A DNA stretch of 64,000 nt from positions 558,001 through 622,000 of the forward strand of contig NZ_CP010945.1 in the NCBI RefSeq assembly GCF_000293885.2, in the 5' to 3' direction. The translations under genes were made by a program, and so were the position numbers. Source of the DNA: Pseudomonas fluorescens NCIMB 11764. GTDB lineage: Bacteria > Pseudomonadota > Gammaproteobacteria > Pseudomonadales > Pseudomonadaceae. The notes beneath the pieces were generated by a model. The model was not told where the DNA came from. It worked only from the letters and a program-made list of their open reading frames with translations, and made no database searches. Below are positions 1-10,475 of this stretch, piece after piece (position 1 is the stretch's first letter; each line of letters starts with the position of its first letter).

Positions 1-133
1 CCCCGAAAAAAGCCCGAAGCCTGTAGACGCGGTTGCGTATAGGTTTCGAGCCGTTTTGGATGTCGGTTTATCGCCATTTACACGTAGGAAAAATCTGTAA
101 GCAGCGACGATTTGTCGCAGATCTTATTCTTTG

Positions 134-153
134 TTGATTGAACGTTCAATCAA
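134..153. promoter_or_regulatory. BetI-type operator palindrome
   Basis: A perfect 20-base palindrome with half-site TTGATTGAAC lies 70 bases before the betI start. BetI is a TetR-family repressor that controls the choline-betaine operon and binds palindromes of this kind; choline relieves repression. The placement next to betI supports autoregulation of betIBA. The symmetry is seen directly; assignment to BetI is from family knowledge and position. Confidence 0.8.
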
Positions 154-223
154 AACAAAATAGACTGGCCCTCAACCCGATAGACGTTTTGCGTCTGCCG
201 GAAGGCCTAAGGAGATGTGCAAG

Positions 224-817
224 ATGCCCAAGGTCGGTATGCAACCCATCCGCCGCCAGCAATTGATCGAAGCCACATTGCAGGCCGTCGATCAGGTCGG
301 GATGGGGGACGCCAGCATTGCGCTGATCGCCCGTTTGGCCGGTGTCTCGAATGGCATCATCAGTCATTACTTTCAGGACAAGAACGGCCTGATAGCTGCC
401 ACGGCGCAGTACCTGATGAGTGTCCTCAGCGAGAACGTCACCGCGCGCCGTCAGGCGCTGGAAGATGACAGCCCGCGGGCGCATCTGCAGGTGATCATCG
501 AAGGCAACTTCGACGCCAGCCAGGTCAATGGCCCGGCAATGAAAACCTGGCTGGCCTTCTGGGCCACCAGCATGCACCACCCGTCTTTGCACAGGTTGCA
601 GCGGATCAACGATCACCGTCTGTATTCCAACCTGTGCTGCCAGTTCCGTCGCGTATTGCCGCTCGATGATGCGCGCAGTGCAGCCCGGGGCCTGGCGGCG
701 TTGATTGACGGTTTGTGGTTGCGGGGGGCGCTGTCGGGAGATGCTTTCGACACGGAACAGGCGCACCGGATCGCTTACGAATACATGGATTTCCAATTGG
801 CCAAGCAGGTGAGTTAG
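224..817 (+). CDS. betI: Transcriptional repressor BetI
   Basis: TetR-family repressor of choline-to-glycine-betaine genes, 197 residues. The ATG at 224 gives the usual MPKVGMQP start and has an AAGGAG ribosome site at 209-214; an in-frame ATG at 215 overlaps that site and is less likely. The helix-turn-helix spans about residues 31-50 ([10 protein letters not shown] then [10 protein letters not shown]). The rest is the all-helical ligand and dimer domain. It is the first gene of betI-betB-betA and sits behind a perfect palindrome at 134-153, so autoregulation is likely. Confidence 0.95.
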   Translation: MPKVGMQPIRRQQLIEATLQAVDQVGMGDASIALIARLAGVSNGIISHYFQDKNGLIAATAQYLMSVLSENVTARRQALEDDSPRAHLQVIIEGNFDASQVNGPAMKTWLAFWATSMHHPSLHRLQRINDHRLYSNLCCQFRRVLPLDDARSAARGLAALIDGLWLRGALSGDAFDTEQAHRIAYEYMDFQLAKQVS

Positions 818-925
818 AGCACACATAACGCTCAGCCCCTGAACTGCTGCCGATCGGTGTTGCCACACTTGTATGGCTTCACCGCGGTGGCCTACGCCAA
901 CCACTTATGCACTTGCGAGGACACT

Positions 926-2398
926 ATGGCCCGTTTCGAACTGCAAAAACTCTACATCGATGGCGGTTACTCCGACGCCAGCAGCGACGCCACTTTCGAA
1001 GCCATCAACCCGGCTAACGGTGAAGTCCTCGCAAACGTACAGCGTGCGACCAAGGAAGACGTCGAGCGCGCTGTCGTCAGCGCCGAAAAGGGCCAGAAAA
1101 TCTGGGCCGCGATGACCGCCATGGAGCGTTCGCGCATCCTGCGCCGTGCCGTGGACATCCTGCGCGAGCGCAACGATGAACTGGCCGCCCTGGAAACCCT
1201 GGACACCGGCAAGTCGTTCTCCGAAACCAAGTATGTCGACATCGTCACCGGTGCTGACGTGCTGGAGTACTACGCGGGCCTGGTTCCGGCCATCGAAGGC
1301 GAGCAGATTCCGCTGCGTACCACCTCGTTCGTCTACACCCGTCGCGAGCCGCTGGGCGTTGTCGCCGGTATCGGTGCGTGGAACTACCCGATCCAGATCG
1401 CCCTGTGGAAATCCGCACCAGCCCTGGCAGCGGGTAACGCGATGATCTTCAAGCCAAGCGAAGTCACGTCCCTGACCACGCTGAAACTGGCCGAGATCTA
1501 CACCGAAGCGGGCGTTCCAGCGGGTGTGTTCAACGTCCTGACCGGCAGCGGCCGTGAAGTCGGCACCTGGCTGACCGAGCACCCACGCATCGAGAAAGTC
1601 TCCTTCACCGGCGGCACCGACACCGGCAAGAAGGTGATGGCCAGTGCTTCCAGTTCCTCGCTGAAAGACGTGACCATGGAACTGGGCGGCAAGTCCCCGC
1701 TGATCATTTTCGATGACGCCGACCTCGATCGCGCTGCCGACACCGCGATGATGGCCAACTTCTACAGCTCCGGTCAGGTCTGCACCAACGGTACCCGAGT
1801 GTTCGTACCGAGCCATCTGAAAGTGGCATTCGAAGCCAAGATCGCTGAGCGCGTTGCCCGTATCCGTATCGGCAACCCGGAAGACGAAAACACCAACTTC
1901 GGCCCGCTGGTCAGCTTTGCCCACATGGAAAGCGTGCTGGGTTACATCGCCAAAGGTAAGGAAGAAGGCGCTCGCGTGCTGTGCGGCGGTAGCCGTCTGA
2001 CCGAAGGCGACTTCGCCAAAGGCGCCTTCGTGGCACCGACCGTGTTCACCGACTGCACCGACGAGATGACCATTGTGCGCGAAGAAATCTTCGGCCCGGT
2101 CATGGCGATCCTGACCTACGAAACCGAAGAAGAAGTGATCCGTCGTGCCAACGACACCGACTTCGGCCTGGCCGCTGGCATCGTCACCAAGGACCTGAAC
2201 CGCGCTCACCGCGTGATTCATCAACTGGAAGCCGGTATCTGCTGGATCAACGCCTGGGGCGAGTCCGACGCGAAGATGCCGGTCGGCGGCTACAAGCAGT
2301 CGGGTGTTGGCCGTGAGAACGGCATCAGCTCGCTGAACAACTTCACACGCATCAAATCGGTACAGGTTGAGCTGGGCGATTACGCCTCGGTGTTCTAA
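926..2398 (+). CDS. betB: Betaine aldehyde dehydrogenase BetB
   Basis: NAD(P)-dependent oxidation of betaine aldehyde to glycine betaine, the second step from choline. At 490 residues it has the standard length. The aldehyde dehydrogenase general base Glu252 (MELGGKSP) and nucleophile Cys286 (SGQVCTNG) are present. The ATG at 926 is chosen over upstream starts because GCGAGG precedes it and it gives the family start [10 protein letters not shown]. It follows betI by 108 bases in the same direction. The cytoplasmic product accumulates as osmoprotectant or enters betaine catabolism. Confidence 0.96.
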   Translation: MARFELQKLYIDGGYSDASSDATFEAINPANGEVLANVQRATKEDVERAVVSAEKGQKIWAAMTAMERSRILRRAVDILRERNDELAALETLDTGKSFSETKYVDIVTGADVLEYYAGLVPAIEGEQIPLRTTSFVYTRREPLGVVAGIGAWNYPIQIALWKSAPALAAGNAMIFKPSEVTSLTTLKLAEIYTEAGVPAGVFNVLTGSGREVGTWLTEHPRIEKVSFTGGTDTGKKVMASASSSSLKDVTMELGGKSPLIIFDDADLDRAADTAMMANFYSSGQVCTNGTRVFVPSHLKVAFEAKIAERVARIRIGNPEDENTNFGPLVSFAHMESVLGYIAKGKEEGARVLCGGSRLTEGDFAKGAFVAPTVFTDCTDEMTIVREEIFGPVMAILTYETEEEVIRRANDTDFGLAAGIVTKDLNRAHRVIHQLEAGICWINAWGESDAKMPVGGYKQSGVGRENGISSLNNFTRIKSVQVELGDYASVF

Positions 2399-2427
2399 GG
2401 CGGCATCTGCTTCGCCTGCGAGGCCGT

Positions 2428-2490
2428 CATCGCCAGCAGGCTGGCTCCCACAGAGTACGTATTCCAATGTGGGGCCAGCCTGTCGGATCG
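2428..2490. repeat. REPIN-like inverted pair, degenerate
   Basis: Two imperfect inverted copies of a CAGGCTGGCTCCCACA-type element with a short spacer fill the gap between betB and betA. This belongs to the family found at 4291, 21279, 24333, 28992 and 38340. It may form a hairpin inside the operon transcript. Confidence 0.6.
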
Positions 2491-2563
2491 CCGCACCGTG
2501 GCGATCGAGTGCGCAGCACTCCCAACGGTCTGACCTGACCACTTTCAAAGAGGGTGCATTTCA

Positions 2564-4267
2564 ATGTCCCAAGAATTCGATTACATCATCATCGGTGCCG
2601 GCTCGGCCGGTAACACCCTGGCGACCCGTCTGACTGAAGACGAAGGCGTCACCGTCCTGCTGCTCGAAGCCGGCGGTCCGGACTACCGCCTGGACTTCCG
2701 CACGCAAATGCCGGCCGCCCTGGCGTTCCCGCTGCAAGGTCGTCGCTACAACTGGGCCTACGAAACCGATCCGGAGCCACACATGGACGGTCGCCGGATG
2801 GAATGCGGTCGCGGCAAGGGCCTCGGTGGTTCTTCGCTGATCAACGGCATGTGCTACATCCGCGGCAACGCGATGGACTACGACAACTGGGCCAAGCTTC
2901 CAGGTCTTGAAGACTGGGACTACCTGAACTGCCTCCCGTACTTCCGCAAGGCTGAAACCCGTGACATCGGCCCGAACGACTACCACGGTGGCGACGGCCC
3001 GGTCAGCGTGACCACGCCGAAAGCCGGCAACAACCCGCTGTTCCACGCCATGGTTGAAGCCGGCGTACAAGCCGGTTACCCGCGCACCGAAGACTTGAAC
3101 GGTTACCAGCAAGAAGGCTTCGGCCCGATGGACCGCACCGTGACGCCGAACGGCCGTCGCGCCAGCACCGCACGCGGCTACCTGGACATCGCCAAGAAGC
3201 GCTCGACCCTGACCATCGTCACCCACGCCCTGACCGACAAGATCCTGTTCGAAGGCAAGCGTGCGGTCGGCGTGCGTTACCTGATCGGCGCCGCTGAAGA
3301 GCGCGTTGAAGCCCGCGCCCGCAAAGAAGTGCTGCTGTGCTCCGGCGCCATCGCTTCGCCGCAGATCCTGCAACGCTCTGGCGTCGGCCCGGCCGAACTG
3401 CTGAAAAAGCTCGACATCCCGGTGGTCCATGACCTGCCAGGCGTCGGCGAAAACCTGCAGGATCACCTCGAGTTGTACCTGCAATACGCCTGCACCCAGC
3501 CGGTCTCGTTGTACCCGTCGCTGCTCTGGTACAACCAGCCGGCCATCGGTGCCGAGTGGCTGTTCAACGGCACCGGCATCGGCGCCAGCAACCAGTTCGA
3601 AGCCGGCGGATTCATCCGCACCCGCGAGGAATTCGATTGGCCGAACATCCAGTATCACTTCCTGCCAGTGGCCATTAACTACAACGGCAGCAACGGGGTG
3701 AAAGAGCACGGCTTCCAGGCGCACATGGGTTCCATGCGTTCGCCGAGCCGCGGTCGCATCCAGGCCAAGTCGAAGGACCCGCGCGAGTACCCGAGCATCC
3801 TGTTCAACTACATGGCCACCGAGCAGGACTGGCAGGAATTCCGCGACGGCATCCGCCTGACCCGTGAAATCATGCAACAGCCTGCACTGGACGCTTTCCG
3901 TGGCCGCGAAATCAGCCCGGGCATTGACGTGCAAACCGATGAGCAGCTCGACAAGTTCATCCGCGAGCACGCCGAAACGGCGTTCCACCCGTCCTGCTCG
4001 TGCAAGATGGGCACCGACGAAATGGCCGTGGTCGATGCCGAAGGTCGCGTGCATGGCATGCAAGCCCTGCGTGTGGTCGATGCCTCGATCATGCCGATCA
4101 TCACCACCGGCAACCTGAATGCGCCAACGATCATGATCGCCGAGAAAATCGCCGACAAGATCCGTGGCCGCAAGCCGTTGCCGCGCAGCACGGCCGACTA
4201 CTACGTGGCCGGTGATGCACCGGTGCGTGGCAAGCCGCTGCGGGATGTGAGCCTGACTGCTCAGTAA
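2564..4267 (+). CDS. betA: Choline dehydrogenase BetA
   Basis: GMC-family FAD oxidoreductase that oxidises choline to betaine aldehyde at the inner membrane, feeding electrons to the respiratory chain. It has 567 residues, near the 550-560 of other BetA proteins. The N-terminal dinucleotide motif GAGSAG is at residues 11-16, the GMC signature GLGGSS near residue 87, and the C-terminal catalytic pair is His475 ([10 protein letters not shown]) and Asn519 (TGNLNAPT). It is last in betIBA, with a REPIN before and after it. Confidence 0.96.
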   Translation: MSQEFDYIIIGAGSAGNTLATRLTEDEGVTVLLLEAGGPDYRLDFRTQMPAALAFPLQGRRYNWAYETDPEPHMDGRRMECGRGKGLGGSSLINGMCYIRGNAMDYDNWAKLPGLEDWDYLNCLPYFRKAETRDIGPNDYHGGDGPVSVTTPKAGNNPLFHAMVEAGVQAGYPRTEDLNGYQQEGFGPMDRTVTPNGRRASTARGYLDIAKKRSTLTIVTHALTDKILFEGKRAVGVRYLIGAAEERVEARARKEVLLCSGAIASPQILQRSGVGPAELLKKLDIPVVHDLPGVGENLQDHLELYLQYACTQPVSLYPSLLWYNQPAIGAEWLFNGTGIGASNQFEAGGFIRTREEFDWPNIQYHFLPVAINYNGSNGVKEHGFQAHMGSMRSPSRGRIQAKSKDPREYPSILFNYMATEQDWQEFRDGIRLTREIMQQPALDAFRGREISPGIDVQTDEQLDKFIREHAETAFHPSCSCKMGTDEMAVVDAEGRVHGMQALRVVDASIMPIITTGNLNAPTIMIAEKIADKIRGRKPLPRSTADYYVAGDAPVRGKPLRDVSLTAQ

Positions 4268-4290
4268 GACCGTTACGCCTCGGCGTGGCT

Positions 4291-4383
4291 CATCGCGGGC
4301 AAGCCCGCTCCCACAGGTTCCGGGTTGGATTACACATTTGTGATTCACCCAGACCCCCTGTGGGAGCGGGCTTGCCCGCGATG
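4291..4383. repeat. REPIN, perfect 27-base arms
   Basis: The arms at 4291-4317 and 4357-4383 are exact reverse complements around a 39-base spacer. The core is CGGGCAAGCCCGCTCCCAC. It lies just after betA and is a typical fluorescens-group REP doublet; it may protect or end the betIBA transcript. Confidence 0.9.
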
Positions 4384-4547
4384 GGGTCCGACCAGACAAC
4401 GCCTCCCTGCCTGACACACCCCGGCACTTCCTGCACCGCCCCGCCCTTGATATCGATCCCCGCCCAGGCCTAATCTAGCGCCACGCAAACGTTTCACCCC
4501 CCTCGCAACACCGATACATCGCAACCCCATACCAAGGAGGTTCCCGA

Positions 4548-5990
4548 ATGTTCGATTTCCACCCCCAGCTCAAGCAGCGCTTCGCTGCCTTGCGCACGGG
4601 CGCTGAATTCTTTTCGCTGCGTTATGTGCGCGAGTCCGGCCAGTACCTGTCGGTGCGCAAGAACGTCGCCGAACCTCCGAGCCTGAGTCGTGACGAAGGC
4701 GCGATGTTGACCGTGCGCGTCAACGGCGTCGAAGCCTACGCCGCGACCAACGACCTGTCGCAATCCGGCCTGCAGGCCGCGCTGGAAAAAGCCGAGCAAC
4801 ACGCCCGCCGGCTCAAGCCCCACGCCCTGCTCGACTTGCGTGATCAAGCCGTCTCCAGCGACCGCGCCGATTACTTCTCGCCGAACTTCGACCTGCCCTT
4901 CCCGTCCCTGAGCGATTGCTATCAACTGCTCGGCGCCGAATCAGCGTCCGTGCCCAAGGACGAGCGACTGGTGAACTGGCAGGTGAGCATCGGCATCACC
5001 AACGTCGAACAGATCTACCTCAGCAGCGCCGGCGCTGAACTGCGCCAGGCCCAGCGTTTCATCTACCCGAGCCTGGAAGTCACCGCCTACGACGGCAGCG
5101 ACAGCCAGACCCGTACCCTCGGCCGCGAAAACTTCGGCCAACAGGGCGGCTTTGATGTGATCAGTCGCTGCGGCCTGGTGGGTGCAGGCCCGAAAATCGC
5201 CGATCAGGCGCTGCAATTGTTGCTGGCACCGAACGCCCCGCAAGGCCCGCGCGACCTGCTGTTGATGCCCGACCAGATGATGCTGCAGATCCACGAATCC
5301 ATCGGTCATCCGCTGGAACTGGACCGCATCCTCGGTGACGAGCGCAATTACGCCGGCACCAGTTTCGTCAAGGCAGAAGACTTCGGCCATCTGCAATACG
5401 GTTCGACACTGCTCAACGTGACCTTCGACCCGGACATCCCCGAGCAGCTCGCCAGCTACGGCCATGACGACGACGGCACCGCCGCCAGCAAGCAATTTCT
5501 GATCAAAGAAGGCTTGCTCCTGCGTCCATTGGGCGGTGCGCTGTCGCAATTCCGTGCCGGCATGGACGGCGTCGCCAACAGCCGCGCCTGCGGCTGGAAT
5601 CGCCCGCCGATCGACCGCATGGCCAACCTGAACATCGAGCCTGGCGACCAACCGCTTGAGCAACTGATCGGCAACATCGAACACGGCATTTTGATGAGCA
5701 CCAACCGCTCCTGGTCGATCGACGATGCGCGCAACAAATTCCAGTTCGGTTGCGAATGGGCACAGTTGATTGAAAACGGCGAGCTCAAAGGCGTGGTGAA
5801 AAACCCGAACTACCGGGCGATTTCCGCGCAGTTCTGGAAAAGCCTCAGCGCCGTCGGCGATGCCAGCACCTTCAAGGTTCTTGGCACCCCGAACTGCGGC
5901 AAGGGTGAGCCGAACCAGGTGATCCGTGTCGGCCATGCGTCGCCGGCCTGTGTGTTCAGCAATGTGGATGTGTTTGGGGGAGACGCCTGA
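4548..5990 (+). CDS. TldD-like metallopeptidase subunit
   Basis: Member of the TldD/PmbA (U62) family, 480 residues. TldD-TldE heterodimers are zinc proteases that degrade unfolded peptides and mature some modified peptides. The TldD-type zinc motif HESIGH is at residues 249-254, so this is the catalytic subunit. The surrounding sequence (HESIGHPLELDRI) is unlike the Escherichia coli TldD version (about HEAVGHGLEGD), which suggests a separate branch and not the housekeeping TldD. AAGGAGG lies before the ATG. The partner gene starts inside its stop codon (TGATG), implying coupled translation. The natural substrate cannot be told from sequence. Confidence 0.85.
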   Translation: MFDFHPQLKQRFAALRTGAEFFSLRYVRESGQYLSVRKNVAEPPSLSRDEGAMLTVRVNGVEAYAATNDLSQSGLQAALEKAEQHARRLKPHALLDLRDQAVSSDRADYFSPNFDLPFPSLSDCYQLLGAESASVPKDERLVNWQVSIGITNVEQIYLSSAGAELRQAQRFIYPSLEVTAYDGSDSQTRTLGRENFGQQGGFDVISRCGLVGAGPKIADQALQLLLAPNAPQGPRDLLLMPDQMMLQIHESIGHPLELDRILGDERNYAGTSFVKAEDFGHLQYGSTLLNVTFDPDIPEQLASYGHDDDGTAASKQFLIKEGLLLRPLGGALSQFRAGMDGVANSRACGWNRPPIDRMANLNIEPGDQPLEQLIGNIEHGILMSTNRSWSIDDARNKFQFGCEWAQLIENGELKGVVKNPNYRAISAQFWKSLSAVGDASTFKVLGTPNCGKGEPNQVIRVGHASPACVFSNVDVFGGDA

Positions 5991-7327
5991 TGACTACGTC
6001 AAACAATCAGGCCGACGGGTTCAAGGCCTTGGTCAACTGGCTGCGCGACGCCATTCGCGAACCGGAGCAATTTACCCTCAGCTACGCCGCCGAGTCATCG
6101 GCCTTTGTTCGTTTCAACCACGCCAAGGTGCGTCAGGCCGGTCAGGTTCAGCAAGCGAGTGTCGGCTTCAAACTGATCAACGAGGGTCGGCATGCCGACC
6201 TCGATATCACGCTATCGGGCAATGCTGAAGTCGACCTCCAGCGTTTGGCCGAAGGGCTGCAACAGTTGCGCGAGACCTTGCCGTTGCTGCCGAAAGATCC
6301 GTATCTGCTGCTCAACCACAACGGCTGGCAAAGCAAGAACGTGCAGGCGCATCCGCTGCCGGACACCGAGCAAGTGGTCGGCGAAATCGCCCAGGCTGCC
6401 GAAGGCCTGGACCTGGTGGGCTTCTATGCAGCCGGTCCGATCAGTCGCGGATTCGCCAGCTCTTCAGGCGCGTTCGGCTGGCACCAGGCCAACAGCTTCA
6501 ACTTTGACTTCAGCCTGTTTCATGACAACGGGCAGGCAGTGAAAGCCAGCTACGCCGGGCACGACTGGAACAGCGAAGGGTTTGCCAAACGCTTTGCCCA
6601 GGCACGGGAGCAGTTGGCGTTTCTCGGCAGGCCGCAGCGCACTCTGCCGCCAGGTCAGTACCGCGCCTTTCTGGCACCGGCAGCCATGGGCGAAATCATG
6701 GATATGCTCGGCTGGGGCGGTTTTTCGGCGCAGTCGATTGCCAGCAAAAACAGTCCGCTGCAGAAGCTTTTCGCAGGCAACAGCTCGTTCAGCCCGCTCG
6801 TGTCCGTCGATGAAAAAGTCAGCGGTTCGTTGAGCCCGGCGTTCTCCGGCGAGGGGTATCCGCGCAGCGATCTCAAGTTGATTGTCGACGGCAAGGCCGG
6901 CGCGCAAATGGTCAGCTCGCGCAGTGCAGCCGAGTACGGCCTGACCGCCAACGGTGCCAGTGGCGGTGAAATGCCGAGCGCCTTGAACATGGCGGCCGGG
7001 ACGTTGCCTGATGCAGAGATTCTCAAGCAACTGGGCACGGGGCTGTACATCAGCAATCTGTGGTACTTGAACTACTCGGACCAGCCGGGGGCGCGCATGA
7101 CCGGCATGACAAGGTTCGCGACGTTCTGGGTCGAGAATGGCGAGATACAGGCGCCGGTGAGCACCATGCGTTTTGATGACAGTGCTTACAGCTTGCTGGG
7201 TTCACAGCTGGAGGCGTTGACCGAAGAGCGCGAGTTGTTGCTGTCGGCGAGCACGTACAGTCAGCGAGCAACGGCTTCGGCGCTGTTACCGGGGGCGCTG
7301 ATCAGCAAACTGACGTTGACGCTGTAA
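5990..7327 (+). CDS. TldE/PmbA-like partner protein
   Basis: 445-residue TldD/PmbA-family protein without the HExxxH zinc motif, as expected for the non-catalytic TldE-type subunit that completes the proteolytic cavity. Its ATG overlaps the stop codon of the TldD-like gene by one base, so the two are probably made in equal amounts and act as a heterodimer. The C-terminal half (YISNLWYLNYSDQ) resembles PmbA C-terminal sequence. A REPIN follows. Confidence 0.82.
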   Translation: MTTSNNQADGFKALVNWLRDAIREPEQFTLSYAAESSAFVRFNHAKVRQAGQVQQASVGFKLINEGRHADLDITLSGNAEVDLQRLAEGLQQLRETLPLLPKDPYLLLNHNGWQSKNVQAHPLPDTEQVVGEIAQAAEGLDLVGFYAAGPISRGFASSSGAFGWHQANSFNFDFSLFHDNGQAVKASYAGHDWNSEGFAKRFAQAREQLAFLGRPQRTLPPGQYRAFLAPAAMGEIMDMLGWGGFSAQSIASKNSPLQKLFAGNSSFSPLVSVDEKVSGSLSPAFSGEGYPRSDLKLIVDGKAGAQMVSSRSAAEYGLTANGASGGEMPSALNMAAGTLPDAEILKQLGTGLYISNLWYLNYSDQPGARMTGMTRFATFWVENGEIQAPVSTMRFDDSAYSLLGSQLEALTEERELLLSASTYSQRATASALLPGALISKLTLTL

Positions 7328-7336
7328 CCACAAAAC

Positions 7337-7473
7337 CCTGTGGCGAGGGAGCTTGCTCCCGCTGGGCTGCGAAGCAGCCCAAAAATCAGTAAACACGGTT
7401 CATCAGACAAACCGCATTTACCGGGTTTACGACTGCTTCGCAGCCGAGCGGGAGCAAGCTCCCTCGCCACAGG
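7337..7473. repeat. REPIN of the GAGGGAGCTTGCTCCC family
   Basis: Inverted pair: a left copy (TGGCGAGGGAGCTTGCTCCC followed by a GCTGCGAAGCAGC hairpin) and a right copy ending GGGAGCAAGCTCCCTCGCCA, with about 50 bases between. The same family recurs at 11684, 31357, 49665 and 63339, with one single copy at 19759. Confidence 0.9.
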
Positions 7474-7518
7474 TCAACGACAGCCACAAATCTGCATTAA
7501 AAACCCACAAGAGGTCCC

Positions 7519-8946
7519 ATGCCCAACCGCCCGCCTCTCGACGCTGTCACCGCCCGCTGGGTGCCGTGGGTCGTCGCCATTGCCTTCTTCATGCAGTCCC
7601 TCGACGGGACCATCCTCAACACCGCCCTGCCGGCCATGGCCCGCGACCTGGCGGAAGATCCGCTGCGCATGCAGGGTGTGATCATTGCCTACATGCTCAC
7701 CGTCGCCTTGCTCATCCCCGCCTCGGGCTGGATCGCCGATCGCTTCGGCACCAAGAAAATCTTTTTCGGCGCGATCCTGCTGTTCAGCCTCGGCTCACTG
7801 CTCTGCGCCCTGTCGAGCACCTTGAGCATGCTGATCGGCGCCCGGGTGATTCAGGGCCTGGGCGGTGCGCTGATGCTCCCGGTCGGGCGGCTCGTGGTGC
7901 TGCGCGCCTACCCGCGCTCGGAGCTGGTGCGGATCATGGGGTTCATCACCATTCCCGGCCTGCTCGGGCCGCTGATCGGCCCAACCATGGGCGGCTGGAT
8001 GGTGGAATACCTGACCTGGCACTGGATCTTCCTGATCAACCTGCCGGTCGGCGCCGTCGGTTGCTACGCCGTGTGGAGATTCATCCCCGACCTGCGCGGC
8101 ACTGAGCGCACGCGTTTCGACAGCCTCGGTTTCCTGCTGTTTGGCGCGGCGATGGTGCTGATCACCGTCGCCATGGAGGGTCTCGGCGAACTGCACCTGC
8201 CGCATTTGCGCGTGATGTTGCTGCTGTTCGGCGGCATGGCCTGTCTGGCGGCGTACTGGCTGCGGGCCGGGCACATCGATAATCCGCTGTTCGCGCCGTC
8301 GCTGTTCAAGACCCGGACCTTTGCCGTGGGCATCCTCGGCAACCTGTTCGCCCGCCTGGGCAGCGGCGCACTGCCATTTCTCGTACCGTTGCTGCTGCAA
8401 GTGGCGCTGGGTTACTCGCCGTCCCAGGCCGGGATGAGCATGTTGCCGCTGGCCGCTGCGGCGATGGTTGCCAAGTCGGTGGCACGGCCACTGATCGAAC
8501 GCCTGGGCTATCGCATCGTGCTGACCGGCAACACGTTGGCGCTGGGTCTGATGCTGGCGAGCATGGGCCTGGTCAGCGAGCAGACGCCGTACTGGCTGCT
8601 GCTGGGCATGCTGGCGGTTCTCGGCGCAATCAACTCCTTGCAGTTCACCGCGATGAACACCGTGACCCTGATCGACCTCGACGACGCCAGCGCCAGCAGC
8701 GGCAACAGCCTGCTGTCGGTGGTCGCGCAGTTGTCCCTGAGCCTGGGCGTTGCGTGCGCCGGTGCGCTGCTTGGCGGGTTCACGGCCGAGGTCGGAAACG
8801 ATGGCGTGGACACGGTATTGGGCGCCTTCCAACTGACCTTCGTGACCGTCGGCGTCATGGCCATGCTGGCCGCGACGATCTTCTCGCAGCTGTCAAAGGA
8901 AGACGGACGGCGTGTCAAACGTCCGGAAGAACACATCGAACCTTAG
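7519..8946 (+). CDS. mdtD: DHA2-family drug exporter, MdtD-like
   Basis: Inner-membrane major facilitator protein of the DHA2 (about 14 membrane segment) drug:proton antiporter family, 475 residues, close to the 471 of E. coli MdtD. N-terminal residues FFMQSLDGTILNTALPAMA match the DHA2 signature, with the loop motif GWIADRFGTKK near residue 75 and SSGNSLLSVV near residue 395, as in MdtD. It stands alone here; there is no adjacent RND pump, so any multidrug role is inferred from homology only. Confidence 0.85.
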   Translation: MPNRPPLDAVTARWVPWVVAIAFFMQSLDGTILNTALPAMARDLAEDPLRMQGVIIAYMLTVALLIPASGWIADRFGTKKIFFGAILLFSLGSLLCALSSTLSMLIGARVIQGLGGALMLPVGRLVVLRAYPRSELVRIMGFITIPGLLGPLIGPTMGGWMVEYLTWHWIFLINLPVGAVGCYAVWRFIPDLRGTERTRFDSLGFLLFGAAMVLITVAMEGLGELHLPHLRVMLLLFGGMACLAAYWLRAGHIDNPLFAPSLFKTRTFAVGILGNLFARLGSGALPFLVPLLLQVALGYSPSQAGMSMLPLAAAAMVAKSVARPLIERLGYRIVLTGNTLALGLMLASMGLVSEQTPYWLLLGMLAVLGAINSLQFTAMNTVTLIDLDDASASSGNSLLSVVAQLSLSLGVACAGALLGGFTAEVGNDGVDTVLGAFQLTFVTVGVMAMLAATIFSQLSKEDGRRVKRPEEHIEP

Positions 8947-9003
8947 GGCCAATGGCCACGGGACTGATACACTGCGCGACATTTTGTTTTGCAGGCCAGT
9001 CCC

Positions 9004-10389
9004 GTGACCACCATCGCCACCGCTTTTAATACTTTGCCGCTGTCCGCTGCCATGCTGGCTAACCTCGACTCTTTGGGTTATGCCGAGATGACGCCGATCC
9101 AGGCGCAAAGCTTGCCGGTGATCCTGAAAGGGATGGACCTGATCGCCCAGGCCAAGACCGGCAGCGGCAAGACCGCGGCCTTCGGTATCGGCCTGCTCAA
9201 CCCGATCAATCCGCGCTTCTTCGGCTGCCAGGCGCTGGTCATTTGCCCGACACGCGAGCTGGCCGACCAGGTCGCCAAGGAAATCCGTCGTCTGGCCCGT
9301 TCCGAAGACAACATCAAGGTCCTGACCCTGTGCGGCGGCGTATCGTTCGGCCCGCAGATCGGTTCGCTGGAGCACGGCGCGCATATCATCGTCGGCACGC
9401 CGGGTCGCATCCAGCAGCACCTGCGCAAGGGCTCGCTGATCCTTCATGGCCTGAACACGCTGATCCTGGACGAAGCCGATCGCATGCTCGACATGGGTTT
9501 CTACGACTCCATCGAAGAAATCATTGCCCAGTGCCCCGAGCGTCGCCAGACCCTGCTGTTCTCCGCCACGTATCCGGTGGGCATCAAGCAGCTGGCGTCC
9601 AAGTTCATGCGCAATCCGCAACAAGTGAAGGCCGAGGCGTTCCACGACGACACGCAGATCGAGCAGCGCTTCTACGAGATTTCCCCGGAAGAGCGCATGG
9701 ACGCCGTGGTCAAAATCCTCGCGCATCATCGTCCGGCGTCCTGCGTGGCCTTCTGCTTCACCAAGCAGCAGGTTCAGGAAACCGTTGACCACCTGACGGC
9801 CAAAGGCATCTCCGCCGTCGGTTTGCATGGCGATCTGGAACAGCGTGACCGTGACCAGGTGTTGGCGATGTTCGCCAACCGCAGCACTTCGGTGCTGGTT
9901 GCCACTGACGTCGCCGCGCGCGGTCTGGACATCGATGCGCTGGACATGGTGATCAACGTCGAACTGGCCCGTGACTCGGAAATCCACATTCACCGTGTCG
10001 GCCGTACCGGTCGTGCAGGTGAGAAAGGCATCGCAATCAGCCTGGTCGCACCGTCCGAAGCGCATCGCGCCCAGGCCATCGAACAGCTGCAGAAGTCGCC
10101 ATTGAGCTGGGATCAGCTCGACAACCTCAAATCCCAGGGCGGCGGTCCGTTGCTGCCGCAAATGAGCACGCTGGTCATCGGCGCCGGCCGTAAAGACAAG
10201 GTGCGTCCGGGTGACATCCTCGGCGCACTGACCGGCGATGCCGGGATTCCGGGTGCGCAGGTTGGCAAGATTGCGATTTTTGACTTCCAGGCCTACGTGG
10301 CCGTGGAACGCGGGATTGCCAAACAAGCCTTGCAGCGCCTGAATGACGGCAAGATCAAAGGCCGTTCGCTGCGCGTGCGCATCCTCTAA
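9004..10389 (+). CDS. dbpA: ATP-dependent RNA helicase DbpA
   Basis: DEAD-box helicase acting in 50S ribosomal subunit assembly; its C-terminal RRM-like domain recognises hairpin 92 of 23S rRNA. 461 residues. Motifs in order: Q motif (MTPIQAQSLP), Walker A AKTGSGKT, PTRELA, DEAD in [12 protein letters not shown], and HRVGRTGRAG. The specific C-terminal domain runs from about residue 385 to the end. I prefer the GTG at 9004 (MTTIATAFNTLPL, the usual family start) over the TTG at 8989, which has no ribosome site. Confidence 0.93.
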   Translation: MTTIATAFNTLPLSAAMLANLDSLGYAEMTPIQAQSLPVILKGMDLIAQAKTGSGKTAAFGIGLLNPINPRFFGCQALVICPTRELADQVAKEIRRLARSEDNIKVLTLCGGVSFGPQIGSLEHGAHIIVGTPGRIQQHLRKGSLILHGLNTLILDEADRMLDMGFYDSIEEIIAQCPERRQTLLFSATYPVGIKQLASKFMRNPQQVKAEAFHDDTQIEQRFYEISPEERMDAVVKILAHHRPASCVAFCFTKQQVQETVDHLTAKGISAVGLHGDLEQRDRDQVLAMFANRSTSVLVATDVAARGLDIDALDMVINVELARDSEIHIHRVGRTGRAGEKGIAISLVAPSEAHRAQAIEQLQKSPLSWDQLDNLKSQGGGPLLPQMSTLVIGAGRKDKVRPGDILGALTGDAGIPGAQVGKIAIFDFQAYVAVERGIAKQALQRLNDGKIKGRSLRVRIL

Positions 10390-10403
10390 AAACGCCGCGC
10401 CCC

Positions 10404-10427
10404 CCTGTGGGAGCTGGCTTGCCAGCG
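10404..10427. repeat. Single REP element
   Basis: One copy of CTGTGGGAGCTGGCTTGCCAGCG, a variant of the 4291-type REP, sits between dbpA and the next gene without an inverted partner. Confidence 0.6.
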
Positions 10428-10475
10428 CCCACATTTGATTGCATTTCAGATCAGCTCCTGTGTGAGGACACCGTT

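Noticed and set aside
905..4417. Long minus-strand reading frames opposite betB and betA (547 and 618 codons)
   Set aside because: They are mirror frames of highly biased G+C codons. The plus-strand proteins are full-length known enzymes; the mirror proteins show no domain, no ribosome sites and His/Gln/Val-rich low-quality composition.
7337..7473. Repeat clusters considered as CRISPR
   Set aside because: The repeats are inverted pairs scattered between genes, not direct repeats with regular spacers, and no cas genes are present.
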